NCBI RefSeq assembly: GCF_900105165.1
Contig: NZ_LT629740.1
Location: forward strand, 2,604,001 to 2,668,000
Direction of reading: 5' to 3'
Source: Mucilaginibacter mallensis
Lineage (GTDB): Bacteria; Bacteroidota; Bacteroidia; Sphingobacteriales; Sphingobacteriaceae
DNA: 64,000 bases
In this document: positions 18,369-26,479 of the stretch, piece after piece
Layout of the letters: every line of letters starts with the position of its first letter
Position numbering within the stretch: the stretch's first letter is position 1
Made by a program: the position numbers and the translations under genes
Notes under the pieces: generated by a model
The model's database searches: none
What the model saw: only the letters and a program-made list of their open reading frames with translations
Told to the model about the DNA's origin: nothing

Positions 18369-19496
18369 GTGTTAAAGTATTTAAAAGTAACAAAAACCAA
18401 ACTGTTTTCTGATATCACTACTGTGCCTGAGATACTTCAGGGTAAATATTATTCGTCATTAGACGGGTTAAGAGCGATTGCCATTCTCATGGTTATGCTT
18501 GCTCATTTTGGTGCAGATACTATTCTTTTACATTATAATTTATTAATTGACAGCGAAATAGGTGTACATATCTTTTTTGTGCTTAGCGGATTTTTAATTA
18601 CGACACAATTAATAAAAGAAAAACTACGAACAGGTAACATATCGGTTAAACGTTTCTACACCCGGAGAATATTGAGAATTGTACCATTAGCCTATTTATT
18701 CCTGATCGTACTCGTCATTATCAGTGTTTGTTATTACCGAATGAGTACAAAATCAGATTTTATATACTCATTCCTGTTTTTAAAAAACTTACCCATCAAG
18801 AACCAGCCATTTACCGCCCATCTTTGGACATTGTCTGTTGAAGAACAGTTTTATATCATTTTACCCTTATTAATGTACTTAGGCATAAAAAAGTATTTCA
18901 ATTTTGCTTTACTCGTTGTGATTTTTGTGCCACTCCTATCAATTTTGGCTTTCAATTCTATCGGATATCCTTTCACCAATCATATTTTCGAACTGATTAT
19001 AAAATTCATAATGTATTCTTTTTGGAAAGGGCCAACTATAATTTTAATTAGTTCGGTATTTTCAATCTTAACATTTAAAGGAATTATTAAGTCTGAACCA
19101 AACAACAAGCATTATTTTCTAAGCTTCTTCTTATTAATATTAGCCATCTTAATAAGTACAAGAACTTTCATTTTGTATAGTAAGTATACATCTGAGTATA
19201 TCTCTTCAATTATTATAGCCTATGTAATATTGTTAAATATTAGATCACAAAACTTTTTATCGAAGATCTTAAGTAATCGTATCCTGGTTAAAATTGGAAT
19301 TCTATCCTATAGCATATACATGTGGCAGCAAATTTTCATCGGCAAATTCTTTTGGATACCGTGGTTAAAAGAGCTGAACAGCTTACCGCTGATCTTCATA
19401 ATAGCACTAAAGCTGGTCTTTATGATCCCGATTGCCTATATCAGTTATTATTTATTTGAAACCCCTTTCCTAAAATTGAAAGAGAGATTCAAATAG
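18369..19496 (+). CDS. Acyltransferase-3 family membrane protein (OafA/YrhL-like)
   Basis: 375 residues, about ten membrane spans. Family motifs: SLDGLRAIAILMVMLAHFG (His of the active site), GVHIFFVLSGFLITTQL, RFYTRRILRIVPLAYL and HLWTLSVEEQFYIILPLL. Such enzymes move acetyl or other acyl groups onto surface sugars. The start is GTG at 18369, because the first in-frame ATG falls inside the first motif. It lies 53 bases after the exosortase partner on the same strand, so it may belong to the same transcript. Confidence 0.88.
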   Translation: MLKYLKVTKTKLFSDITTVPEILQGKYYSSLDGLRAIAILMVMLAHFGADTILLHYNLLIDSEIGVHIFFVLSGFLITTQLIKEKLRTGNISVKRFYTRRILRIVPLAYLFLIVLVIISVCYYRMSTKSDFIYSFLFLKNLPIKNQPFTAHLWTLSVEEQFYIILPLLMYLGIKKYFNFALLVVIFVPLLSILAFNSIGYPFTNHIFELIIKFIMYSFWKGPTIILISSVFSILTFKGIIKSEPNNKHYFLSFFLLILAILISTRTFILYSKYTSEYISSIIIAYVILLNIRSQNFLSKILSNRILVKIGILSYSIYMWQQIFIGKFFWIPWLKELNSLPLIFIIALKLVFMIPIAYISYYLFETPFLKLKERFK

Positions 19497-19549
19497 AAAC
19501 CGTACAAAATTACATCAAATAAAATCTCTTAAATCCTAAAAATCCTTGT

Positions 19550-20533
19550 TCAAAATGCCCCCTCAATCAAATCACCATAAAAATCCATTACGCTCATACC
19601 AGCTGCGCGTACTTGTTGCGGTATCAAGCTTGCAGCTGATTGCCCTGGGGTAGTATTTACTTCGATAAAGTAAAAATCAAGCGTATCCTCCAATAAAATA
19701 AAATCAATACGTACCATGCCTTTGCAGTTTAGGCGCAGGTAAATTTCGGTGAGTATTTCAGCAATTTTATCGCTTAGTTCAGGCCTTAGGTCGGCAGGGG
19801 TAATTTCTTCGGATGCACCGGCAGTATATTTGGCTTCGTAATCAAAAAACTCTTTAAAGGTTATTATTTCAGTGGCGGGTAAAACCGTAATTTTGCCTTT
19901 AAGGCGGGCTATCCCTCTGCTGAATTCGCGGCCTTTTATAAATTCTTCAACCAAAACCTGGTCATCCTCATCAAATGCTTTTTTAAGCGCCTCGGGCAAA
20001 CCGGCAATATTATGCACCTTACTCATGCCTACACTGCTTCCACCATTATTAGGTTTAATAAACAGCGGAAATTTTAAATTAGCTGCAATGGTTGCCACAT
20101 CATGCGCATCCTTGCGATGAAGTTGCATTGACCGCGCGGCGTTAAGGCCATGTATACCATGTACAATAGTTTTGGTATAAGCCTTGTTCATGGTAATAGC
20201 CGATGTTGTTGCATCGCAGGTATTATACGGGATGCCCATCATATCAAAATAACCCTGTAATTTACCATCCTCGCCGGGGGTGCCGTGTACGGTAATAAAA
20301 GCGAAATCAAACTTCACCTTATCCCCTTTTATGGTTAGGCTGAAATCGTTTTTATCAATATTTATCTTGCCATCTTCGCCATCATAAAACCAGCTATCGC
20401 GATTTATCAATACGGTATAAACCTTGTATTTAGCCGGATCGAGATTGGCAGCTATATTTTTAGCGCTGTTAAGCGAAACTTCGTATTCCCCGGTATATCC
20501 CCCCGCACAAAGTGCAATGTTTTTTGTTGTCAT
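19550..20533 (-). CDS. ddl: D-alanine--D-alanine ligase
   Basis: 327 residues, an ATP-grasp enzyme that makes the D-Ala-D-Ala end of peptidoglycan precursors. Segments: ALCAGGYTGEYEVSLNSA at the N-terminus, ITVHGTPGEDGKLQGYFD, FIKPNNGGSSVGMSKV, and C-terminal FIEVNTTPGQSAASLIPQQ with the metal-binding Glu and Asn. Convergent with the acyltransferase; divergent from the PASTA-protein operon. Confidence 0.96.
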   Translation of the reverse strand: MTTKNIALCAGGYTGEYEVSLNSAKNIAANLDPAKYKVYTVLINRDSWFYDGEDGKINIDKNDFSLTIKGDKVKFDFAFITVHGTPGEDGKLQGYFDMMGIPYNTCDATTSAITMNKAYTKTIVHGIHGLNAARSMQLHRKDAHDVATIAANLKFPLFIKPNNGGSSVGMSKVHNIAGLPEALKKAFDEDDQVLVEEFIKGREFSRGIARLKGKITVLPATEIITFKEFFDYEAKYTAGASEEITPADLRPELSDKIAEILTEIYLRLNCKGMVRIDFILLEDTLDFYFIEVNTTPGQSAASLIPQQVRAAGMSVMDFYGDLIEGAF

Positions 20534-20544
20534 GGTATTATTAT

Positions 20545-20735
20545 GGCCGGAAAGCCGGGAAAGTCCGGTAATCCGAAAGATTGTTCGTTCAAATTTAAAA
20601 ATAAAAGGGAGTTTTTACAGTCAGAATATAGCATAGATCATAAAGATTAAAAGATACTGATAGTCAAAACCTTTTCGTTAAAATATATTGTTAACTTCCC
20701 TACTTTCTGACTTGCAGACTTTCCGACTATTAGAA
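20545..20735. repeat. Degenerate GACTTTCCG-type intergenic repeats
   Basis: GGAAAGCCGGGAAAGTCCGG (20549 region) and GACTTGCAGACTTTCCGACT (20709 region) are loose inverted copies. A like set is present at 12498-12590 (GTCGGAAAGTCCGGAAGTC and GACTTTCGGTC). Low-identity members of an interspersed family. Confidence 0.45.
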
Positions 20736-20787
20736 ATAATCATTATGTTTGGTTGCTCATTAAGCGTGAATACCCTTATAAATAACA

Positions 20788-21567
20788 ATGAATAAATTTT
20801 GGGACTACTTAAAAACAAAAGCATTTCGTAACAACTTTTTCGCGGCGATAGGTACAGTAATATTGGTTGTGATCATCGCTTTTTTTAGTTTGAGTTATTA
20901 CACCCGCCACGGCGAAGGCATACCTGTACCCACTTTAAAAGGGCTACCCGTTGAAAAAGCTATACAGCTTTTAAAAGACCAGGGCTTTGGCTACCAGATT
21001 GATTCTGTTTATGTACTGGATGAACCGGCCGGAACCATTGTTGAACAGGATCCAGATGCCGGCACTAACGTAAAAGTAAACCGTATAATTTATTTAACTA
21101 TGGTTACCCGACTTGCGCCTGATGTAACCATGCCCGACTTGCAGAATGAAAATTATATGGAGGCTGTGGCCACCTTGGCAAACTACGGTTTAAAAGTGGG
21201 CGACACTACTTATAAAGCCGATATTGCCGATCATATTTTACAGGCAAGTTTCGCAGGCCATGTTATTGCTGCAGGAGCAAAAATACCAAAGGGTTCAAAA
21301 CTTGACCTGGTGATAGGCAATGGTGCAGGTGCGAGCGAAGTTGAAATACCAGATCTGGTTAACCAGGACCTGGATGCTGCAAAGTTTGCTATTAAGGGCG
21401 CAGGTTTAACAGTAGGAACCGTTACCTATGAAGGTTCTATTACAGATTCAAGCAATGTGGTTGTTTCAGCACAGTTTCCGGTAAAAACAGATTCTTCAAA
21501 AGTAAGCCTGGGTACACGCATTAACCTAACTGTTACACAAGGTAAAAAAGCAGATGGATCCAATTAG
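20788..21567 (+). CDS. PASTA-domain protein without kinase domain
   Basis: 259 residues: short cytoplasmic start, one membrane span (about 18-38), then three PASTA domains (about 45-115, 116-188, 190-256) each with the VPDL/IPDL-type start and a D-x-D-A-G-T or equivalent turn. PASTA domains bind cell-wall fragments or beta-lactams in Ser/Thr kinases and PBPs. Here neither a kinase nor a transpeptidase domain is attached. It shares a dense operon with rhodanese, mltG, thioesterase and BrkB genes and faces ddl, which supports a wall role. Confidence 0.9.
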   Translation: MNKFWDYLKTKAFRNNFFAAIGTVILVVIIAFFSLSYYTRHGEGIPVPTLKGLPVEKAIQLLKDQGFGYQIDSVYVLDEPAGTIVEQDPDAGTNVKVNRIIYLTMVTRLAPDVTMPDLQNENYMEAVATLANYGLKVGDTTYKADIADHILQASFAGHVIAAGAKIPKGSKLDLVIGNGAGASEVEIPDLVNQDLDAAKFAIKGAGLTVGTVTYEGSITDSSNVVVSAQFPVKTDSSKVSLGTRINLTVTQGKKADGSN

Positions 21568-21856
21568 TGCAACCAACTTTATGGCTCGCCTTAATAGCGG
21601 CGAACAACTGAATGTGCTTGATGTACGCGAAGAACTGGAATATTTAACCTATAACATCGGCGGTAAAAACATTCCTTTGAGTAAGCTGTCTTCACAATTA
21701 GATAAACTTGGATATAACAAAACAGATGAACTTATAGTTATATGTACCATGGGTAAGCGCAGTGAAACAGCCCGTATACTATTAAATGAAAACGGCTATG
21801 TTAATGCACGTAACCTATCGGGCGGCTTAATTGCCATTCAAAAAGATCAACAATAA
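21554..21856 (+). CDS. Rhodanese-like domain protein
   Basis: 100 residues, one rhodanese domain. DVREELEYLTYNIGGKNIPL is the N-terminal signature and the active-site Cys is in LIVICTMGKRSETA. Transfers sulfane sulfur; acceptor unknown. It overlaps the PASTA gene by 14 bases in another frame, so it is translationally coupled. Confidence 0.9.
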   Translation: MDPISATNFMARLNSGEQLNVLDVREELEYLTYNIGGKNIPLSKLSSQLDKLGYNKTDELIVICTMGKRSETARILLNENGYVNARNLSGGLIAIQKDQQ

Positions 21857-21874
21857 CAAAATATACTAATTATC

Positions 21875-22927
21875 ATGACTAAAAAGAAAGCATCGTCAGG
21901 TACAGCTAAAAAATTCATTATCGCCCTGGTGCTGTTAATTATTATATCGCTGGGCATTACCTGCGTGGTTTATTACCTGCGCTATTTTGGCCCTAACGTT
22001 TCCGACAAACAACAATACCTATACATACATACCGGTGCCACTTTTGATGATGTGTATAAAACCATCCGTGATGAAGGCATTGTGAAAGATACTACCACTT
22101 TTCATTGGGCGGCTGTAAACATGAAGTATACTACCCGTGTTAAACCGGGAAGATACCGTTTACACGAAGGTATGAGCAACCGTAAATTCATTAACATGCT
22201 GGCTTCAGGCGCTCAGGAACCGGTAACGCTGGCATTCCATAATTTACGTTTGAAAGAACAGTTTGCAGGTTTTGTATCAAAAAAAATAGAGCCGGATTCA
22301 ATCGCTATACTCAACCTGCTGGATTCAGCTGCTTATGTAAAGCAATATGGTTTTACTACTGATAATGTGTATACCATGTTCATGCCTAACTCCTACCAGC
22401 TATACTGGAATACTTCGCCCGAGAAATTGTTTAAGCGGATGTATGCCAATTATGAGAAATTCTGGACGCCGGAACGTAAACAACGCGCGGCCGAAATTAA
22501 CCTGAGCCCGGTACAGGTATCTATTTTAGCCTCTATAGTTGATGCTGAAGCTTTGCATGATGATGAAATGCCAACCATAGCGGGATTGTACCTTAACCGC
22601 CTTAAAAAAGGCATGAAATTGGAATCCGATCCGACTGTTATATTCGCGCTGCATGATTTTACCATTCATCGTGTGTTGAATAAGGATCTGAAAGTAATAT
22701 CGCCTTATAATACCTACATGTATGCAGGTTTGCCCCCAGGCCCGGTAATGATGCCATCTATTAACGCAGTTAACTCCGTACTTGATTACAAAGCCAGCAA
22801 TTACATATATATGTGTGCCAAGGCAGATTTTTCAGGCTATCACGCTTTTGCTACCAATGTTGCCGACCATTTAATTAATGCTCATAAGTTTCAGCAGGCG
22901 CTCGACGCTCGACATATTGAAAAGTAA
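21875..22927 (+). CDS. mltG: Endolytic transglycosylase MltG
   Basis: 350 residues: Lys-rich start, membrane span (about 13-35), then the YceG-like domain. MltG cuts nascent glycan strands and helps set their length. The active-site stretch is LASIVDAEALHDDEMPTIAGLYLNRL-type (quoted in parts: SIVDAEALHDDE, IAGLYLNRLKKG, DPTVIFAL). The position before 'AEA' is Asp where many homologues have Glu. YAGLPPGPVMMPS is the conserved C-terminal piece. It follows rhodanese by 18 bases and overlaps the next gene by one base. Confidence 0.93.
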   Translation: MTKKKASSGTAKKFIIALVLLIIISLGITCVVYYLRYFGPNVSDKQQYLYIHTGATFDDVYKTIRDEGIVKDTTTFHWAAVNMKYTTRVKPGRYRLHEGMSNRKFINMLASGAQEPVTLAFHNLRLKEQFAGFVSKKIEPDSIAILNLLDSAAYVKQYGFTTDNVYTMFMPNSYQLYWNTSPEKLFKRMYANYEKFWTPERKQRAAEINLSPVQVSILASIVDAEALHDDEMPTIAGLYLNRLKKGMKLESDPTVIFALHDFTIHRVLNKDLKVISPYNTYMYAGLPPGPVMMPSINAVNSVLDYKASNYIYMCAKADFSGYHAFATNVADHLINAHKFQQALDARHIEK

Positions 22928-23334
22928 TGCTTGAGTTTTCAACAAAGCTACGTGTACGCTACGGCGAAACCGATCAGATGGGCTACGTTTACTATGGCAA
23001 CTATGCCGAATTTTATGAGGTAGCCCGTGTTGATATGCTCCGCGACCTGGGTTTGAGCTATAGGGCAATGGAAGAAACGGGCATTATGCTGCCGGTTGCC
23101 GAACTGCATTGCAAATACCTGAAACCGGCTTTATATGACCAGGAAATCACCATAAAAGTGATTATGGATGTAATGCCTGGTGTAAAGATCCATTTCAAAT
23201 ATGAGTTGTACAATGAAACTGAAGAACTTATAAATACAGGAGCTACAACGCTTGTTTTTGTAAGTAAGAAAACAGGCAGGCCATGCTTCCCGCCCAGGGA
23301 TTTTATAGCTAAATTAAAGCCTTTTTTTGAGTAG
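22927..23334 (+). CDS. Acyl-CoA thioesterase, hotdog fold (YbgC-like)
   Basis: 135 residues. RVRYGETDQMGYVYYGNYAEFYEVAR holds the YbgC/4HBT catalytic Asp in ETDQMG. YbgC-type enzymes sit with envelope genes in many bacteria and hydrolyse short or phospholipid-related acyl-CoAs. Start ATG overlaps the mltG stop by one base. Confidence 0.92.
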   Translation: MLEFSTKLRVRYGETDQMGYVYYGNYAEFYEVARVDMLRDLGLSYRAMEETGIMLPVAELHCKYLKPALYDQEITIKVIMDVMPGVKIHFKYELYNETEELINTGATTLVFVSKKTGRPCFPPRDFIAKLKPFFE

Positions 23335-23346
23335 ATTTGAGCTTAA

Positions 23347-24306
23347 ATGAGATGGCTGAACCGCTTTTTATTACGATTTAAGTATTACCGGTCTTTTACC
23401 AGCTGGACGAAATCTGTATTGTTACCCGGTTTTGGCCCACTATCATTATATGAGGTCGTCATATTTTTTGTGCAGGAATTTTTGCAAGGGACATTAACCA
23501 CCAAAGCTTCAGCGCTGGCCTATAATTTTATGCTGGCATTATTCCCGGCCACTATATTTTTGTTTACGCTTATCCCCTACATACCCATTAATAACTTTCA
23601 GGATGAGTTACTCAATCTTATTGGGTTGGTTTTACCTAATGAACGCACTTCGCAATTCTTTGATTCAAACGTGGTGGTCATTATCAAACATCAAAACGGG
23701 CAGTTATTATCAGTTGGTTTCCTGTCAGCCTTAATACTTGCCACCAATGGCGTAAATAACCTCATGAGAGCATTCAACAGGTCCTCATTGGTAATGGAGA
23801 CCCGTACCTGGTTAAAAAGACGCTGGGTGGCCCTTATCCTTACCGTTGTGATCAGTATATCCATGCTGATAGCAATTACCATTATGATAGCCGGACAAAG
23901 TGCTATCAGCTTTTTGCAGGCGCATTTTTTTAGTAAAGGCCATTTCTGGCTTTATATATTTGCCTTATCGAGGTGGATCATCATTGTGTTGATATTCTTT
24001 ACCACGGTATCTATCCTGTACAGGTATGGCCCGGCTCATAAACAACGATGGGCATTCATTAATCCCGGCTCCATGATGGCGACTGGATTGGCGGTCCTAA
24101 CATCATTAGGGTTTACGTACTATATCAACCACTTTTCTCATTATAATAAGATCTATGGTTCCATAGGTACACTCATCGTTGTGATGCTTTGGCTGTACCT
24201 GAATTCGCTAATTATTTTGATGGGATTCGAATTAAACGCCAATATCGACTTCGCAAAACGCAATATTAAAGTGGTAAAACCTACTTTTAACAGCTTCAGG
24301 CATTAA
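23347..24306 (+). CDS. YihY/BrkB-family inner-membrane protein
   Basis: 319 residues with six predicted membrane spans. Matches the family through ASALAYNFMLALFPATIFLF, ATNGVNNLMRAFNR and the C-terminal YGSIGTLIVVMLWLYL. Often misnamed ribonuclease BN; actual function unknown. Thirteen bases after the thioesterase; last gene of the operon before the tRNA. Confidence 0.88.
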   Translation: MRWLNRFLLRFKYYRSFTSWTKSVLLPGFGPLSLYEVVIFFVQEFLQGTLTTKASALAYNFMLALFPATIFLFTLIPYIPINNFQDELLNLIGLVLPNERTSQFFDSNVVVIIKHQNGQLLSVGFLSALILATNGVNNLMRAFNRSSLVMETRTWLKRRWVALILTVVISISMLIAITIMIAGQSAISFLQAHFFSKGHFWLYIFALSRWIIIVLIFFTTVSILYRYGPAHKQRWAFINPGSMMATGLAVLTSLGFTYYINHFSHYNKIYGSIGTLIVVMLWLYLNSLIILMGFELNANIDFAKRNIKVVKPTFNSFRH

Positions 24307-24392
24307 AATTCAAAAAAAATGCAAAATTAATGATTTGGTCATCAATTCATTATATGAAAATGTTAAATATTTAAAAAAAAATCAATATCAAA

Positions 24393-24423
24393 TTTGCCAA
24401 TTCGCCCCGGATTTGTACTTTTG
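24393..24423 (+). promoter_or_regulatory. Promoter of tRNA-Ser
   Basis: TTTG at 24393-24396 and TACTTTTG at 24416-24423, 19 bases apart: a near-perfect Bacteroidota sigma-A pattern (TTTG-N19-TAnnTTTG), ending five bases before the tRNA. Confidence 0.8.
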
Positions 24424-24428
24424 TCCCC

Positions 24429-24518
24429 GGAGAGCTGGCAGAGTGGTCGATTGCGGCAGTCTTGAAAACTGTTGAACTGTGAAAGGTTCCTGGGGTTCGA
24501 ATCCCTAGCTCTCCGCCA
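24429..24518 (+). tRNA. tRNA-Ser (anticodon UGA)
   Basis: 90 nt with the long variable arm of class II tRNAs. Acceptor stem GGAGAGC pairs with GCTCTCC (24508-24514), discriminator G, CCA encoded. Anticodon loop CTTGAAA within stem GCAGT/ACTGT gives anticodon TGA. T-loop GTTCGAATCC. Its 3' end doubles as the attachment site of the island that follows. Confidence 0.97.
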
Positions 24519-24536
24519 AGTATATTTTAAAGAACA

Positions 24537-24576
24537 TCAAAAACGCTGTAAATGAATGATTTACGGCGTTTTTTGT
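24537..24576 (+). terminator. Terminator just inside the left island end
   Basis: AACGCTGTAAA and TTTACGGCGTT pair with one G-T step around TGAATGA, followed by TTTTTTG. It now ends the tRNA transcript. Confidence 0.8.
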
Positions 24577-24618
24577 TTGTAGTCCCACCCAAAATAAACC
24601 AAATAATCGCATACTTCC

Positions 24619-24664
24619 GGTGACCTGTGGGTGACCTGGACATGGAAATTTTTCAGGTCACCGG
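24619..24664. promoter_or_regulatory. GGTGACCTG repeats, candidate integrase arm sites (left end)
   Basis: GGTGACCTG at 24619-24627 and 24630-24638 in direct orientation, and its inverse CAGGTCACC at 24654-24662. CCGGTGACCTG and CAGGTCACCGG are exact 11-bp inverses. Similar paired GGTGACC copies lie near the right end. Binding by the integrase is inferred. Confidence 0.6.
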
Positions 24665-24765
24665 AATGCTTATAAGTTGCTGTTTATCAACCTGTTCAAT
24701 TGTTGAACATCTTGATTGCGGCATGGTAATAAACTAATTTTATCCACTTTAAAGCGACTTTTGCG

Positions 24766-25989
24766 ATGAACAAAACACTTTCGTTACTCTTTTACTTAAA
24801 GAGATCAAAAATTACCGACGCTGGAACTGTGCCAGTTTACCTACGTATTACAGTTGATGGAGAACGCATTGAAATCTCCTCTAAACGTTATGTCAATCCA
24901 GATAAATGGAATGCAAGCGGACAGAAGTTAAATGGCTCTGGTGAAGAGGTAAAAACTCTAAATGCTTATTTGAGAAACCTTGAGCATCAGGTATACGAAG
25001 CACAACGTATAATGTCTGATAAAAAACTCCCTATATCAACGCTCAACCTAAAAAACTTCCTGACAAAAAAAGAAGAAGTTTCAACTAACCGTATGCTTAT
25101 ACCAATATTCGAACAGCACAATAGCCAAGTTCAGGCCTTATTAGGTAAGGAATATGCAAAGGGGACGTTTGACCGCTATGAAACCAGCCTTAAACACACT
25201 AAAGACTTCTTACAATGGAAATACAAGGTTACCGACATCGCTATTACCCAAATTGATCATGAGTTTATTATGGCTTTTGATTTCTACTTCCGTTCTGAAA
25301 GAAATTGTAACAATAACTCCACAGTTAAATATCTAAAGAACTTCAAAAAGATCATTCTGATTTGTATTGCCAACGGCTGGCTGGATAAAGACCCTTTTTC
25401 AAAATACAAACCAAAGGTCAAAGAGGTTAAAAGAGAATACCTGAATGTTGAAGAATTGACTATAATGCAAGCGAAACGGTTTGTAAGTGATAGGATAAGC
25501 CAGGTAAGGGATATTTTTCTTTTCAGCTGTTATACGGGCCTTGCATATGCAGATGTAAAGAAGTTGAAGCGGTCAGAGGTAGTAGTTGGATTGGACGGGG
25601 AAAAATGGATTTTTACGAGCCGTCAGAAAACGGATACAGCCTCACGTATTCCTCTTTTGCCACAAGCCATACAATTAATAGCAAAATATGATAGCCACCC
25701 ACAATGCGTGGATGATGGACTTCTATTGCCAGTACTAAGCAACCAAAAAATGAATAGTTATTTAAAAGAGATAGCCGATGCTTGCAGTATTTCTAAAGAA
25801 CTAACCTATCATATAGCAAGGCATACCTTTGCGACAACTGTTACATTAGCAAATGGTGTTTCAATAGAAAGCGTTTCTAAAATGCTTGGCCATACCAATA
25901 TTAAAACAACACAGCATTATGCAAAAATACTAGATTCAAAAGTCAGCGCTGATATGAACCAATTAAAGAAGAAACTTGCTGGTGGTTAA
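24766..25989 (+). CDS. Tyrosine recombinase (Bacteroidota integrase)
   Basis: 407 residues: Arm-DNA-binding domain (about 1-100), SAM-like core-binding domain (about 110-215) and catalytic domain. Catalytic residues seen: Lys in SRQKTD, H349 and R352 in YHIARHTF, H376 in LGHTNIKTT and nucleophile Y385 in QHYAKI. The first Arg of the usual pentad is absent: the motif reads CYTGLAYADVKKL, as in the CTnDOT integrase group. Position next to the tRNA and codirectional with it is the classic island layout. A strong terminator follows. Confidence 0.95.
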   Translation: MNKTLSLLFYLKRSKITDAGTVPVYLRITVDGERIEISSKRYVNPDKWNASGQKLNGSGEEVKTLNAYLRNLEHQVYEAQRIMSDKKLPISTLNLKNFLTKKEEVSTNRMLIPIFEQHNSQVQALLGKEYAKGTFDRYETSLKHTKDFLQWKYKVTDIAITQIDHEFIMAFDFYFRSERNCNNNSTVKYLKNFKKIILICIANGWLDKDPFSKYKPKVKEVKREYLNVEELTIMQAKRFVSDRISQVRDIFLFSCYTGLAYADVKKLKRSEVVVGLDGEKWIFTSRQKTDTASRIPLLPQAIQLIAKYDSHPQCVDDGLLLPVLSNQKMNSYLKEIADACSISKELTYHIARHTFATTVTLANGVSIESVSKMLGHTNIKTTQHYAKILDSKVSADMNQLKKKLAGG

Positions 25990-25996
25990 TCCATTT

Positions 25997-26030
25997 CAAT
26001 TAGGCTGCGTTCGCAGCCTAATTGTTTTTT
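25997..26030 (+). terminator. Strong intrinsic terminator after the integrase
   Basis: Perfect 13-bp stem CAATTAGGCTGCG / CGCAGCCTAATTG with a two-base TT at the turn, then a T run. Begins 8 bases past the stop codon. Confidence 0.93.
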
Positions 26031-26080
26031 ACAATAATTCAAGTTTTGTACTTTTATATATTTACAATACATTTGACACT

Positions 26081-26479
26081 ATGGCAGAAGCTACCTTACA
26101 CATCGGAAGAAAAATCAGCAAGATTCGTGAACTTCGTGGCATGAAGCAGGAAGCTTTAGCAGCTGAACTTGGCATCAGTCAGCAGTCTATATCTAAAATT
26201 GAACAGAGTGCAGAAGTAGACGAGAGTGCTTTAGAGAAAATTGCGATTGCTTTAGGTGTACCTGTAGAAGGAATTAAAAAATTCAATGAAGACGCTGTAT
26301 TCAATATAATTGGTAATACAGTGAATAATCACGATCAAGCTGCTATGTTCAATTATTATCCGACTTTTAATCCGATTGATAAACTGTTAGAACTATTTGA
26401 AGAAAATAAAAAACTTTATCAGGAACTATTAGCAAGCGAGCGGGAAAAGGTCGCGATTTTAAGACAGAATAAAGTTTAG
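26081..26479 (+). CDS. XRE-family transcriptional regulator
   Basis: 132 residues. A Cro/CI-type helix-turn-helix at about 5-65 (ISKIRELRGMKQEALAAELGISQQSISKIEQ) followed by a region found in Bacteroidota mobile-element regulators (NIIGNTVNNHDQAAMFN, then a coiled end KLLELFEENKKLYQELLASE). Start set at the ATG before AEATLHIG; a longer frame begins within the integrase. Probably controls island genes; targets unknown. Confidence 0.9.
   Translation: MAEATLHIGRKISKIRELRGMKQEALAAELGISQQSISKIEQSAEVDESALEKIAIALGVPVEGIKKFNEDAVFNIIGNTVNNHDQAAMFNYYPTFNPIDKLLELFEENKKLYQELLASEREKVAILRQNKV

Noticed and set aside
16369..19496. PEP-CTERM/EPS exopolysaccharide exosortase locus
   Set aside because: No polysaccharide polymerase, flippase or glycosyltransferases are adjacent and the tail motif is PIN, not PEP.
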